DNA of 64,000 nucleotides, taken from the NCBI RefSeq assembly GCF_026914185.1, contig NC_070565.1, positions 2,852,001 to 2,916,000 on the forward strand. The letters are read 5' to 3'. The notes under the pieces are model-generated. The model saw nothing but the letters and a program-made list of their open reading frames with translations. It was not told where the DNA came from and made no database searches. The translations under genes were made by a program, and so were the position numbers. Source of the DNA: Puccinia triticina. Its lineage: Eukaryota > Basidiomycota > Pucciniomycetes > Pucciniales > Pucciniaceae. How positions within the stretch are numbered: position 1 is the stretch's first letter; every line of letters starts with the position of its first letter. Shown here piece by piece: positions 32,783-43,862 of the stretch.

Positions 32783-35700
32783 AGATGTCACCCACACTTT
32801 CAGGGCATTGCGAATGCTTTGGATGCACGGATCGCGGTCAATCCAAAGGGTATGATTTCCTCAAAAACTATTCTGGAAATCGCGGGACGAATGAACACCA
32901 GCCCTATGCCGCAGCAGTCGTCAGTATTTGCGTATCGGTCGGCGGGTGGTGCGGCGGTTTCTGGATTGAGTGCAAAGGGATTGAACAATCAGCCCAAGTC
33001 AATGGCTGGAAAGAGCAACTCGTGGGCGAGGAGGGTCTTGACGGAGAAGAATCTGTGTTGGTACTGCTACGAATGGGGCCATTGGATTAACGACTGCCCT
33101 TTGAAGAAAGCGCTCAAGCCGCCGGTTGGGGACCCGCGATTGTTGAACCCAAATGCCAAGCTGAAGAAGTCAGAAACATGTCACCCAGCGTTGCAAGGAA
33201 GATCTGGTGCGGCCGTGGCGTCAATAGAAAGGGAGTCGGGCAGTGGTGATGCAGCCCTATTGGACTCTGGAGCGACGGACAGCGTTAGCAACAATGTTTG
33301 TTTTTTCACATCTTTGCGGCCAGTTTCCATGTCCCTTATTGTTGCATCTACAGATTGGTTTCCCGTGAAACAAGTTGGAAACATCGAACTGCCGACGCCT
33401 TATGGGACGCTGAAGGTTACAAATGTCCTGTATTGCCCTAGCATCAGCGGAACGATCATCTCGTTGGGGAAATTCAAGCGTTGGGACGGCAAGGTGAGAT
33501 GGGATGGCGAGCGGTATACCTTAGTGCAAGGAGGTGTTTTATTTCCTTCCATTGAAATGAATGATCGCTGTTTCCTGCGGTTTTCTGTCCCTGCGCCTGT
33601 CGTGGATGCGATATCGGTTGAGAGTTGTGTGGTTCATGAGCGGATAGGTCACCTTTCTTTGCGAATGTTGAAAGGGTCTGTGAGAAAGGGGGCGGTGTTG
33701 GATGTGCCGGATTTTGAGTCTTCTCCAAATAGAAGCTGCGACACATGCGCGACAATGAAGGCGACGCATTCGCCGGTGGATTTGCCATCACGGGATATCT
33801 GTTTGGAGCCGGGGGACGTCATTGCGGTGGATCTGATCGGACCATACGATGTGTCTCTAGATAAATTCAAGTATGTGCTCTCCGTGCAGGATTTACACTC
33901 TGGGATGGTATCAGCAATACCTGTCAAGTCAAAAGGGGATGCTACTCAAGAGGTCATCAACTGGATCCGGAAGTTTAAAAACTTGTCAAGCTGGAAGGTG
34001 AAACGTCTACGCACCAATAATGCGCTGGAATTTGTAAGGAGTGGGGCGTTGAGTGATTTTCTTGCCTCTGAAGGGATTGTGCACGAGAAGTCGGTGCCTC
34101 ATGAACATCACCAGAATGGCGCTATTGAGCGGGTCAACCGGACGTTAACCGAGATGGCGAGATCTCTTTTGCATACAAAGCGGCTCCCGAAGTACTTGTG
34201 GTCTTACGCGTTTCGGCAGGCGGCGTTTATCTTCAATAGGTTGGTGCACCGCGGAAAGGAAGTGACGCCTTTTGAGAGGGTACTTGGGACAAAGCCTTTG
34301 TTGGGAATGTTGCGAGTGTTTGGGTGTCTAGCGTACGTGTTTGATCATACACACCGGAAGCAGATGGCTCCTTATTCATCAAGGATGCGGCATGTTGGCG
34401 TCGCGGCGGATTCGAAGGGGTGGCTGCTCTGGGACGAGAAGACGAGGAAGGTCATCACAGCAGCGTCGGTACAGTTTGAGGAAGCCAAACCTGTGGTATT
34501 GTTGGAGACCGGCGAGGCTGCGGGTGACATCGGAGCTGTTCTATCGGCCATAGAATGCGTGAAGCTTGGGGATTTTGGGTTGGGCGACGAGTTGGACCTG
34601 CAAGACGCGGTGATGGCGGCGCTCGAGTCAAGGGACCCATATGGAGGCGACTCACCGACGTACCAGGAGGCAATTGGCTCTCCCGAGGCGGAGGAATGGC
34701 GGGGAGCTATGGACAAGGAACGTGGATCGCTGGAGGAGCTAGGAGTGGCGATAGAGGACGATCCACCGGCGGATAAGAAGAAGCTACTGAGATCAAGGTG
34801 GCTGTTGGGCACCAAGCGGACAATGCAGGGGGATATTCGACGGCGGAAGGCGCGGATAATTGTTGGGGGGCATCGGCAGATAAAGAGGGTGAACTACGAC
34901 GAAACGTTTGCGCCCACCCCGACGTTTGCGTCGATGAGGACAGCGCTAACGGTCGCCGCGAAGAACAAGTGGCCGGTTGGATTTTTTGATGTGAAGATGG
35001 CTTTTCTTCACAGTGATATCGATGAGGACGTCTGGGTCGTGCCGCCGCCGGGATATCCTGTGACGCCGGGTAAGGTGTGGAAACTGAAGAAGGCTCTGTA
35101 TGGAACAAAGCAGGCGGGGCGCTGCTGGTGGTTGCATTTGAAGGCGTCGCTGGAGAAGATCGGTTTCGAGGCCAACCCGCAAGACTTGAGCACCTACACC
35201 TACAAGGAAGGAGCAAACACGGCGTTTCTGTGGATCCATGTGGACGATGGTCTGCTGGTGGCGAGTTCAAATGAATTGATGGTGCGCCTGAAAGCTGGAT
35301 TGTCGGAGGCGCTCACGTTGAAGTGGGATGACACACTGTCTTCACTTGTTGGGATTCAAATTCGGCAAACTGAGAAGGGCTATCGACTTCAGCAGCCTTC
35401 CCTCATCCAGAAACTGCTAGATATGGACGGGTCGGCGCTCACATCTGCAGTTCCTTTGCAAGATAGTAATCTACGGTCAAATCTCTCGACGAGCCCTGAT
35501 GTGCGGTACTTGTCTTACATTGGTATACTATTGTACATTGCGCAGGGGACCAGGCCGGATATATCCTATGCGACTCATTACTTGGCCCGTTTCTCTCTGG
35601 GGACGGATGAGAGTCACTGGGCGGCTCTGAAGAGGCTCGTGGCGTATGTCAGGACAACGGCACATTTTGAACTTCGTGTGGAACCTGAAGAGACGGAGCA

Positions 35701-36172
35701 GCCATTGAAAACATATGTCGATGCAAGTTGGATGGGCGAAGGAGCGCGTTCGCACCACGGGTTTATCACAATGCTCTGGTCGGTGCCACTTGCATGGAAT
35801 GCGAAAAGGCAAGCGGTTGTGGCGAAGTCGACCTGTCAAGCTGAATATATCGCGTTGTCGATGGCATGCGACGAGGCCATCTGGATGGCTGGGATTGTGG
35901 AGCCGTTGGTGGGAAAGTTGACGCCGGGACTTTTCTGCGACAACAAAGCCGCTGTGAAGATCGCTTCAAACACCGCGAGCATGAAGAGAACAAAAAACAT
36001 TGATTGAGAATTCCACATCACTAACGAGCATCTACAGAAGGGCGCCATCAGTCTTCAGTGGGTGGCGGGTTCTGATCAACTGGCCGACTGCTTCACAAAG
36101 GCGCTGGGGGGTAATCTGGTGGAGAAATTCAATGGTGCAATTTTTAGGGAACAAAGGTGGTCAAGTGAGTGA
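32783..36172 (+). pseudogene. copia B pol (protease, integrase, RT, RNase H) with a premature stop
   Basis: Open from 32783 to a TGA at 36005-36007; the same frame continues to a stop at 36170-36172. Counting from 32819, the zinc knuckle CWYCYEWGHWINDC is at about residue 79 and protease LLDSGATDSV at about 143. The integrase core starts VIAVDLIGPYD (332). RT has FDVKMAFLHSD and IHVDDG (about 805). RNase H has TYVDASWMG (about 966) and later CDNKAAVKI. The integrase motif normally R-x-D-N reads RTNNALEF here (codon 34016-34018), so the second catalytic Asp is replaced by Asn. The TGA cuts the last 55 codons of RNase H (after KNID). Both fit C-to-T or G-to-A change. Non-functional now. Confidence 0.88.
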
Positions 36173-36565
36173 CTTTCCCTTGACTATGCACCGGTTGGGT
36201 TGCACTGGAGTCGCAGTTCACCCTGCCACTCCAGTGAGCATTTGGGACGCCTTTCTTTCTGCAACTTCACAGGCTCTTGTGGCGACAAGGCGGAACAACC
36301 GAAGGCGGAGGCGTGGTCGTTCATTGGCCCTCTATCATCCACTTTATTTCTTCCTGTTATGGTTTATTTTTCCCTTATTTTGTGATTTGTATAGTGTTGT
36401 TGTCTGTTCTTTCTGGTTTCTTCTGGTTCTGTGTCTTTTATTTGTTTAATCTCTCAAGTCCGTATAAATCTAGTCTTGTGTCTTTGTTTTATTTATCTCT
36501 ATTGGATTCTTGTCTTCTCTCATTTTTTCTCTATCATTTCTTTTCCACTCTGGGTCAGGTTGTTT

Positions 36566-36579
36566 GTTGTGGGGGGGAA
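36566..36579 (+). promoter_or_regulatory. polypurine tract of copia B
   Basis: The run gttgtgggggggaa lies directly before the 3' LTR. Confidence 0.6.
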
Positions 36580-36685
36580 TGTAGGGGTTTACACAACAAG
36601 TCATGTATATAGTTACGAGTTGTAGGGGGATTCGACCCCCGGGGGAATTTGAAATCTTGACTCTTTACCACTATCTCGCACTACA
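36580..36685 (+). repeat. 3' LTR of copia B
   Basis: 106 bp, followed by target duplication ccaaa, after which the reading frame of copia A resumes. Confidence 0.93.
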
Positions 36686-36690
36686 CCAAA

Positions 36691-39123
36691 AGCATGGACA
36701 AGAAGGCACTAGGGATGCAAACCCAAATTCCTAGAGACAACCCACTAGATTTTTGTGTGTCGGATGTAATTGGACCACTTAATCTAGACATCAACGGCTG
36801 CCGATATCTCGTAACCCTGCATGATCACGCGAGCACATACACTTTCTGCGCGCCGATGGCGAACCGAAGCGAGGTACCAGAGAAGATTATGGGTTGGATT
36901 CGTCACTTGAAGACTGCCCTTGGTAAAGCGCTCTCTTATCTCCGCTGTGACAACGCTCTGGAGTACACAAAGAGCCTCAAGCCGCAATTGGAGGCGATTG
37001 GGACGACACTAGCGCCAGTGACGCCTTACTCTCCCTCTCAAAATGGGGAAGCCGAGCGTGTCAACCGTACTCTTGGTGACATGGCTCGAACCATGCTGCA
37101 TGCGAGTGAGCTACCGTTGATCTGGTGGAGCTTTGCTTACTCAACAGCTGCACATCTCCATAACAGGCTCCCCAATACAAGAACTGGGGAAAAGTCGCCC
37201 CTCAAAATCCTCTATAAAGTCAAACCAATCGCGGAAACCCTCTATCCCTTTGGAGCGAGGGCAATCATTCATATCCCAAAGGAAAGACGCAAGAAACTTG
37301 ATGAACGCGCTAGAGAAGGACAACTTTTGGGCTATCCGACGTCTGGCTCAGGTTGGTTGTTCTGGGTACTGAGTGAACAACAAATGGTGCACTCGGCCTC
37401 CGTGAAATTCCCGGATTTCCAGCGCTTGCCTGTTGAGAAAGCTCGGACTCAACCTTCCCCTGACCTCGTTGCACCGCCCAAAGAAGATCAACCATCGCAA
37501 GTTGACCTGATCCTCAAGCAAATCATGCTGAGACTTGGGGAAGAAAAAACGGCTGAAGTGGCGGAAGAAGAGCGGCGCCAGATGGGATTACTGTTGACTG
37601 ACGAAGAGCATAATCTACCCAAGAACATCAAACAAGCATTGTCGGGACCGGATGGGCAGCTTTGGCGAGCGGCGGCTGAGTATGAAATGATGAAGTTTGG
37701 CCAACTCGAGGTGTGGATCCCGACAACGGCGCCTAAAGGTTGCAAGGCCCTGGGTGCCCGGTGGGTGTTCTCTATCAAAAGAAAACCAGATGGCACGGTC
37801 GACAAGTACCGCGCGCGCTATGTAGCTGAGGGGTTCAATCAGCAGATGGGACTTGATTACAAAGAAACATATGCGCCGACCGCTTCACTCAACACACTCA
37901 GGTTGCTCATCTCAATCGCCATATCAAACAAGTTTGCAACGGCCACCTTTGACGTCAGCTCAGCTTACCTTTACAGTCCCATTGAGGAAGAGGTGTATAT
38001 ACAACCTCCGGTTGAGATCACTCCCTCACTCAAAGGGAAGGTAATGAAGCTCAAGAAGGCACTGTATGGTACCAAGCAGGCCGCACGGTGCTGGTGGAAA
38101 TTCTTCCAGAATACTGTGGGCTCCCTTGGCTTTGAGGCTAGCGAAATGGAACCCTCACTCTACCTGTTCCGGCGCGGTGAAAATTTCATCATTATCTGGC
38201 TTCACGTGGATGATGGTTTTGCGCTTTTGTCTCACAGCAAGCTACTGGAAGAATTACGCATAGGAATGGAATCACAGTTGGAAATCAAATGGTCGAATAA
38301 TGTTCAACGCCTGGTTGGCATCAATTTTGTTTGGGACGGGGCACACCTGAAGCTGAACCAATCTCTCATGGCAAACCAGATTGTCCAGACCTATCAACGG
38401 AAGACGTACGGACACCACTGCCCGCTTCCTGAGACGGATCTTGAAACTTCAGCAAGCGATGCAATAGATCAGACAAGCTTCAGGTCTGTCATTGGCTCGT
38501 TGATGTACTTGGCTTGCAGAACGCGCCCGGACATTGCTTATGCAGTTAATCTGTTGGCGAGGTTTTGCGCAACACCGTTGGATGACCACTGGACGGCTTT
38601 GGATTGGTTGATTGGGTATTTGGCGCGGACAGCGGACAAGGCTTTGGTTTTCACGGCGGGATTGGGGGGGCTTCACCTGTGGACGGATGCGAATTGGGGA
38701 GGCAAACACAAGCGGTCGACAACTGGTTACCTGCTGACCCATGACAGAAACAGCATTGCATGGGGGTCGAAGCGGCAGATGGTGGTGGCAATGTCAACTT
38801 GTGCGGCGGAGTATTTGGCGCTATTGGAAGGTGCGCAACAAATGGCGCATTTGCTCAACATATTTGAGGAGCTCAACTATCAACCTCAACTGGCGATGCA
38901 TTGCGACAATGAAGCTGCTATACTCATTGTGACGGACAATACTTCAAAAAAGAAAACTAAGTATCTACGTCGGGCGTTTTATTTTGTGAATGATTTGATT
39001 CGGGAAAACAAGATCAACATCTCCTGGACTAGCACAAACGACCAACTGGCGGATGTATTGACAAAAAGGCTTGGACCGACAAAAATGAAAGGGGCCCTGG
39101 ATCAACTTGGCGTAGGCGGGTAG
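36691..39123 (+). pseudogene. copia A integrase core, reverse transcriptase and RNase H (second part)
   Basis: An uninterrupted frame of about 810 codons to a TAG at 39121-39123. Counting from 36694, the integrase core has DVIGPL (first Asp), RCDNALEY (second Asp) and NGEAERVNRTL (Glu), so the catalytic triad is intact. RT has YKETYAPTASLNTLR, TATFDVSSAYLYSP and IIWLHVDDG. RNase H has LHLWTDANWGG, STCAAEYLALLEGAQQ and MHCDNEAAIL, and ends QLADVLTKRLG. No stop or shift occurs in this part. It is a pseudogene only because the 5' part is separated by copia B and has a stop. This good condition suggests copia A was still young when B and the hAT inserted. Confidence 0.9.
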
Positions 39124-39149
39124 TGTTTGCAATCTTGGGGGGGGGGGGG

Positions 39150-39397
39150 TGTTAGCGTAGGACGGTACAAGCAAGATTCGTAACACATACTCATGTACTT
39201 AGAGCTAAAACCTAGTTAGTGAGACCGGGGAATCTTCCCCCGGTTAGGTCTAACTTCATGTACTTAGTCTGGTCGATCCCGCGCCCCGGCTCCAATCTTT
39301 TCCTCACCGAGATTGGAGACCGGGATCCGTCAGTGCCGATAGCTGATCTGCGACGGGACTGTATCGACCAGTACCCATTTGCCCCTGGCATCTTATA
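39150..39397 (+). repeat. 3' LTR of copia A
   Basis: 248 bp starting TGTTAGCG after a poly-G tract and ending CATCTTATA before TSD gcaag. This LTR has no hAT insertion and lacks the internal duplication of the 5' copy. Confidence 0.9.
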
Positions 39398-39402
39398 GCA
39401 AG

Positions 39403-39820
39403 GAAGGGACTTGGGTCAAGTTCGACGAACAGTCTCGTCCAGCAGACGGGTGCAACCTCGCCGGCCGAGAGGGATGGCCTCCGGTCAACAAGACTGTACT
39501 GTACAGTTCTGTTGACCGGAGGCCATCCCTACACACCATGGGTCGGGCGGAAGAAATTGCCCGTCGGCGGGGTTATGGAGTCCCGCCGGCTGGGAGTTGA
39601 TCTGCATTCCGGTCAACGCGTGCTGTACACCATGGGAGCAGCTCGACGCCAAGCTTAGCAAGAGGAAAGCATCGCGCCAAGATCTTTCACTGGGAGCAAT
39701 GCTATCCGCTCAACGAGTTGGTACAACTGTCATCAACCGGGAGGGATTAAGGGAATCCTCCCGGTCTAGGTAAATGACTAAACCGCTCTCAAGAGGCACT
39801 GGTAAAGAAGGAGGGGGGGA
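39403..39820. other. host flank between copia A and TMA20
   Basis: No gene. Holds the strong hairpin at 39471-39529 and probably the 3' UTR of TMA20. Confidence 0.4.
39471..39529. repeat. near-perfect 29-bp inverted repeat
   Basis: The arm gggatggcctccggtcaaca ... gtac and its complement meet with a one-base centre and two mismatches. It could form a long hairpin in the 3' region of TMA20 or be a small foldback insertion. Confidence 0.85.
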
Positions 39821-40713
39821 TCAAATTTCTTCGATAAGCCATAGATCGTCACCGAGCCAATGAACGTTGTCGACGCCGATGCCCTTGTTCACAGCGCGCA
39901 TATCGGCTGCAGACTTCTGAGTGAAGCCGATTGCGCAGGCGGAAGATTTGCCCTCGGCATGGACGGCGACGGGGGTATGTGCAGGCAGCTCCTCGGGAAG
40001 GCGGGCACCTGGAGAAGTCAGTCCCGGACACATGATGTTGGCCCCTGAAAGTACAAACTTGATCGCCCCCCGATCTACCTGTACATGGGGCAATAACGTC
40101 GGATCTTGCTCCGCACAACTTTCGTCAGCTTTCTCTGAGCGTGTGTATCCTGCTCTTTGAGCTCACTTACATTGGTGCAAAAGTTTCAAGGTAGGGAAAT
40201 ACGGGCCATCGAAATGTTGGAAGAATAGCGGGGTCTTTTTGCAGACCAAGATCGAAACGTGTTCTCTACTAGAGGGTTTTCGGAGCAAGAAATCGAGTAT
40301 CAGCATCAGCAGCACACAAGTTAGGAAATTCGCATATTTTTTGGAAGAAGAAGAAGAATGGTACCATTTCAAGAGATTAAGGGATTCTTTTTTAGGCCAA
40401 AGGGATTCCAGGAGAGTAATTCGATCAGCAGGATTCGAAGCAGGATGATCAAGGCTGGAGGAAGGGTCTGTTTCGTTTTTATTTTCGGGGTCTTCTTCTA
40501 TCAAGGGTTGGTTGAGTGCGGGGAATTGCTGGGTTAGTTTGGATCGGATGGCTCGTTGTGTTGATGATTTGATGATCGTGTTCGATGCCACATCTTCTTT
40601 GAGGTTGAACCTTCCCAGTTTCGGTCATCAGTTTTCGCTCAGATTCGCAGTTCCTTGGCCAGTCCATAAATACTTTGCCGGCTTGAGCAGTGAAACACTA
40701 ACTTTTTAAACAT
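39821..40713 (-). CDS. TMA20: translation machinery-associated protein 20 (MCT-1 homologue)
   Basis: MCT-1/Tma20 acts with the DENR/Tma22 partner in recycling 40S subunits and re-initiation. Exons are 40713-40703, 40610-40365, 40268-40171 and 40104-39821. They total 639 nt (212 aa) and join in phase with GT/AG introns. The first exon has only 11 nt (MFKK). The product starts [15 protein letters not shown] as in the family and has [23 protein letters not shown] and [20 protein letters not shown]. The PUA domain begins [20 protein letters not shown] and goes on through LTSPGA and [14 protein letters not shown] to [18 protein letters not shown]. It is about 30 residues longer than human MCT-1, owing to an acidic/Ser-rich insertion after QFPALNQ. 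It is divergent from EAF7 with 159 bp between start codons, so the two probably share a promoter region. The gene appears intact. Confidence 0.93.
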
Positions 40714-40872
40714 TCCCACTTGGTTGGTTGCTGTCCAATCGAGGCCCTCCAAGACCAACGAGGCTTGGATGTCTGCTGTGGGCGGGAGGGGGCCACCAGC
40801 TGCGGAAGTGGGGGTTCGGCAGCTCGCATATGGTCATTTAGCAATGTGCCTCCCAGGCCCAGCAGAGCAGAC
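40714..40872. promoter_or_regulatory. shared divergent promoter region of TMA20 and EAF7
   Basis: The 159 bp between the two start codons must hold both promoters unless 5' introns exist further out. No TATA box is seen. Confidence 0.5.
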
Positions 40873-41678
40873 ATGGCCAGCTCGACAACCGAAACGAGCG
40901 GCCCACCCGGCCATATCCTTTCGACCACCGATGGCGAGACGGCTTTCTTTCGATCGATTATCAGGTACCGTCCTCGCGGATCCAGTCGACACTTCTCGAT
41001 GGTCGGGATCTGTAAAGACTTGGAACGAGAGCTGCAGACCGTCATCCCTTCTGATGAGATTTGGAAGGCGTTGAGAACTTGTTACGACCTCGACATCCTC
41101 GCCGAGATGGTCTGTTCTTCGCTTTTCCTCAGAAGAGGAGAAACTCCCGGAGCATTAATCAAAAACATTTTCATTATGATGAATGATAGGAGCCCGATGA
41201 GCCAGATGAGATCGAGCGCAGCAAATCGACCATCGAACTGTTACGATCAAAGCAGCAGACCTTCTTCCGAGAGTTCCAGCTACCGATACACCCCACGATA
41301 CCAGCTGAGCAGTCATTCCAGAGTTTGGTTGATGAGCGTCGACTCGAAAGTTCGTCGGGGCGGGCGTCGCCAGAGCAGCGTTCGCCGGGCGGGGCAAGCT
41401 CTCCGCGTCGACGGACGACAACAAACTCGTTAAAGCTGCACCTCGATCGCTCCGGCCAGTCCTCCTCCAGGTACCTTAACCCCTCATCTGCCAAGGCCGG
41501 CGCCGATCATCGCCCGAGCGATTCCAACATCCAAGAAGGCATGGAGAGTGACTTGACCGAGCAGGAGGATTACGAAGACGAGGATGACGACGACGATGAT
41601 GCTAAAGAAATCGAGGGCAAAGAGGATGAGGAGGAGGACGAAGAAGAAGAACCGGCACCTGGGCGTCAGTTCTTCTAA
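40873..41678 (+). CDS. EAF7: NuA4 acetyltransferase subunit Eaf7 (MRGBP family)
   Basis: Eaf7/MRGBP belongs to the NuA4 histone acetyltransferase complex in the nucleus, where it joins Eaf3/MRG15. Exon 1 is 40873-41109 and exon 2 is 41190-41678, 726 nt and 241 aa. Residues about 20-80 hold the family core: ETAFFRSIIRYRPRGSSRHF, SMVGICKDLE and IPSDEIWKALRTCYDLDILA. Exon 2 continues with ERSKSTIELLRSKQQTFF, a Ser/Arg-rich linker and a strongly acidic tail (EDYEDEDDDDDDAKE to PAPGRQFF). The start ATG follows directly on the divergent promoter. The 80-nt intron has a GTCTGT donor, not the usual GTATGT/GTGAGT, so the exact border is less certain. The reading frames on both sides are clear. The gene appears intact. 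Confidence 0.88.
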
Positions 41679-42332
41679 ACAAGCCAACCATCAGAGATCA
41701 CCCTTGATTCGACCGTAACAGAACGCATACTAACCTCTCAATTTATCGTTTCATTGATTGTAAACCGAATCAGCCAGGGCCAAAAAGCCGAAAACATCTA
41801 ACAAAACCGATTATCATCCACCAACGACATCCAGTAGTCGCTCACGCAACACCGGCAACTCAAACAAAGCTTCGATAGTCGCAACGACGACGATAAGTAA
41901 TAGTAACACACCTTCCACAAGTAGATCTCGGACCCGGGGAAGATGGAAAAGGGTTGGTTGTCTCTTTTTTTGGTATGCATAACTATCTGTCCTCCCTCTC
42001 TGATCGCTCACTTTTGCTTGCTTGACTTCCAGTGAATACCTCTCCACACACACATCCACTCGCAGACCATAGCACGGTGGTATTCGACGCCTCTTGTGGG
42101 CCCGTCGGATAGTCGAGTATTTGGAGATATTCGACTTAAAAACTCCCAAAAATCACCAAAAACAAGGAAAAAAGACATTCGATGCTTTTCTTTTCTGTGA
42201 ATCCAGAATTCTCAATTTCATTTCAGACAGTCGTGTATTTCATTTAAGACCTATTTTTATTCAACTCGGTGTGTATTATATGTAGATTTTTGAGAGGGAA
42301 AGTTGAAATAAACATTAAAAATTGAAAACTAA
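41679..42332. other. 3' flank of EAF7, no further gene
   Basis: AT-rich intergenic DNA. Only short frames. Confidence 0.4.
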
Positions 42333-42716
42333 GGCCCTGTTTGGAGCCAATATAAATATAGGTGATATAATCATTTGTAAATTCAATAAAAAATACAAAA
42401 CTCAACATAAAGAATCCAATTTTTTTGTAGGAAACCTACAGTACTGGTCTCATCAACTATGAAGTCAGATTTAACTGATTCAGCCATCTTCAGCACCATA
42501 ATACCATTATATTGCTTTGTTTTGGTCAAAAGCAATATAATGGTACTACAGTACTGAATATGGCTGAATCAGTTGAATCTGACTTCATAATTAAAGAGAC
42601 CAGTATTGTAGGTTGCCTAGAAAAAATATTTGGAGGCTTTATGTTGAATTTTGTAGTTTTCATTGAATTAACCAATGATTGTATCACCTATATTTATATC
42701 GGCTCCAAACAGGGCC
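42333..42716. mobile_element. Tourist-like MITE (PIF/Harbinger type)
   Basis: The ends ggccctgtttggagccaata and its complement (tatcggctccaaacagggcc) are flanked by the 3-bp site TAA (42330-42332 and 42717-42719). The inverted arms extend far inward (ggtgatataatca with tgattgtatcacc, and gaagtcagatt with aatctgacttc), so the 384 bp fold back almost completely. Confidence 0.92.
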
Positions 42717-42719
42717 TAA

Positions 42720-43554
42720 TCATCAATTTTAATGGACTTATATGCCTCATCAACTTAGAGTCTGTACCATACGTTTTTTTTTTTTTTTTGGAATAGATTC
42801 CCACGTGAATCAAAAAAGCACTTTGCCATTTTCTTGACTTCTTGAGAAACAGGTTCACCTAAATTGATGTACATGCCGCAGGAACCAGTTCCTTGTACAA
42901 CATACACCAAGCATAACTAGGACTCACGGGCGGGAGGGGGGGCAAGCAGCGGAGCTGTGCACGCCGCCAGTGGAGGCCCATGCCTTAAGTGGGAATTCCT
43001 GTGTGATGAGTTTTTTGATTTTGCCTGAAAACCCTCTTTTTGACTTCCTCCTTGCTTGTGTGAACTGAATTCCTTTCCCAGGCCATAAAGGCCTGCTTTG
43101 TGTCTTTCCTTTGGTGTCATGTAGCTTTTTTTATGACTCCTCACTATTTTTATAGTGATTTTTGAAAAGTATGACTTTTCAGGGTTTGAGGACTTGTTTT
43201 GGGGTGCGCGGGTTGCTCAAACCGCTCGTTCAAGCAAAAAAAAGTTCAAAGTATGATTTTATAAAATTCATTATAAAATCACAAGGTTCTGCATGTCTTA
43301 TGGTTTTGGGTTGGATGAACAGAAAATGCAGATGTTCAAGAAGCTCTGAACAAACATCCTCAAAGTTTTGATCAGGATGCCGGGTGAGTGCAGCTACAAG
43401 TTTTCTCCCACCAAAAGTGGGAAACTCTCATGCAAGTGTGCTAACCTATGGCCCAAGTCTCCCCTGCAGGGAGTTTGCTTTGCAAACCAACCAGCCACGC
43501 TTCCTGTGGCTGGCCCCCCGCAGCAGCAGACTTGTAAAGTTTGAACATACACAT
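42720..43554. other. no gene recognised
   Basis: A 75-codon minus-strand frame at 42917-43144 (basic, Ser-rich) has no family. A T run lies at 42776-42790. Otherwise featureless. Confidence 0.3.
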
Positions 43555-43862
43555 TCACCAGGGAAGCTTGGGGGGCACTCCCCAGGGAGTGCCTTACCTT
43601 GAATTTTCTTCATAACATGGCACAATGTCTACTAAATCATATGTATAATCAAACATGAAATGATATACAACTATATATGAAGTATCTATAACTTGGCTGG
43701 AACTCGTCTGTAACTTAGTAGTAACTCAACTGGACCATGTGTCTGTAACCAAGTTTAACTAAAGTGTAAAGCACCACTCACACACTGTTTGTACCAGAGA
43801 GTGAAATCAATCTGAATGGTGTTGGGACCATTTCACCCTCATGTACCTGTTGCTGTGGCCTA

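Larger units (their letters stand above)
31531..36685 (+). mobile_element. copia-type LTR retrotransposon (element B), nested in copia A
   Basis: LTRs of 106 bp (31531-31636 and 36580-36685), TGTAGGGG to CTACA, differ at three sites, all A against G. Target duplication ccaaa is at 31526-31530 and 36686-36690. Half-Met primer site ggttatgagcc (31637-31647) and a purine-rich tract before the 3' LTR are in place. The coding region lies in between. Confidence 0.95.
26316..39397 (+). mobile_element. copia-type LTR retrotransposon (element A) with two nested elements
   Basis: The 5-bp target duplication gcaag (26311-26315 and 39398-39402) brackets the whole. The LTR begins TGTTAGCGTAGG and ends CATCTTATA. 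A degenerate half-Met primer site, ggttaaaagcc, follows the 5' LTR, and a poly-G tract precedes the 3' LTR. An hAT element (2,906 bp) sits in the 5' LTR and a second copia element (5,155 bp) in the integrase region. Without these and their duplicated sites the element is about 5.0 kb, normal for copia. Gene order gag-PR-IN-RT-RNaseH confirms the superfamily. Confidence 0.92.

Noticed and set aside
34372..35270. Minus-strand frames of 147-187 codons within copia B
   Set aside because: They are shadows of the well-supported pol frame on the plus strand.
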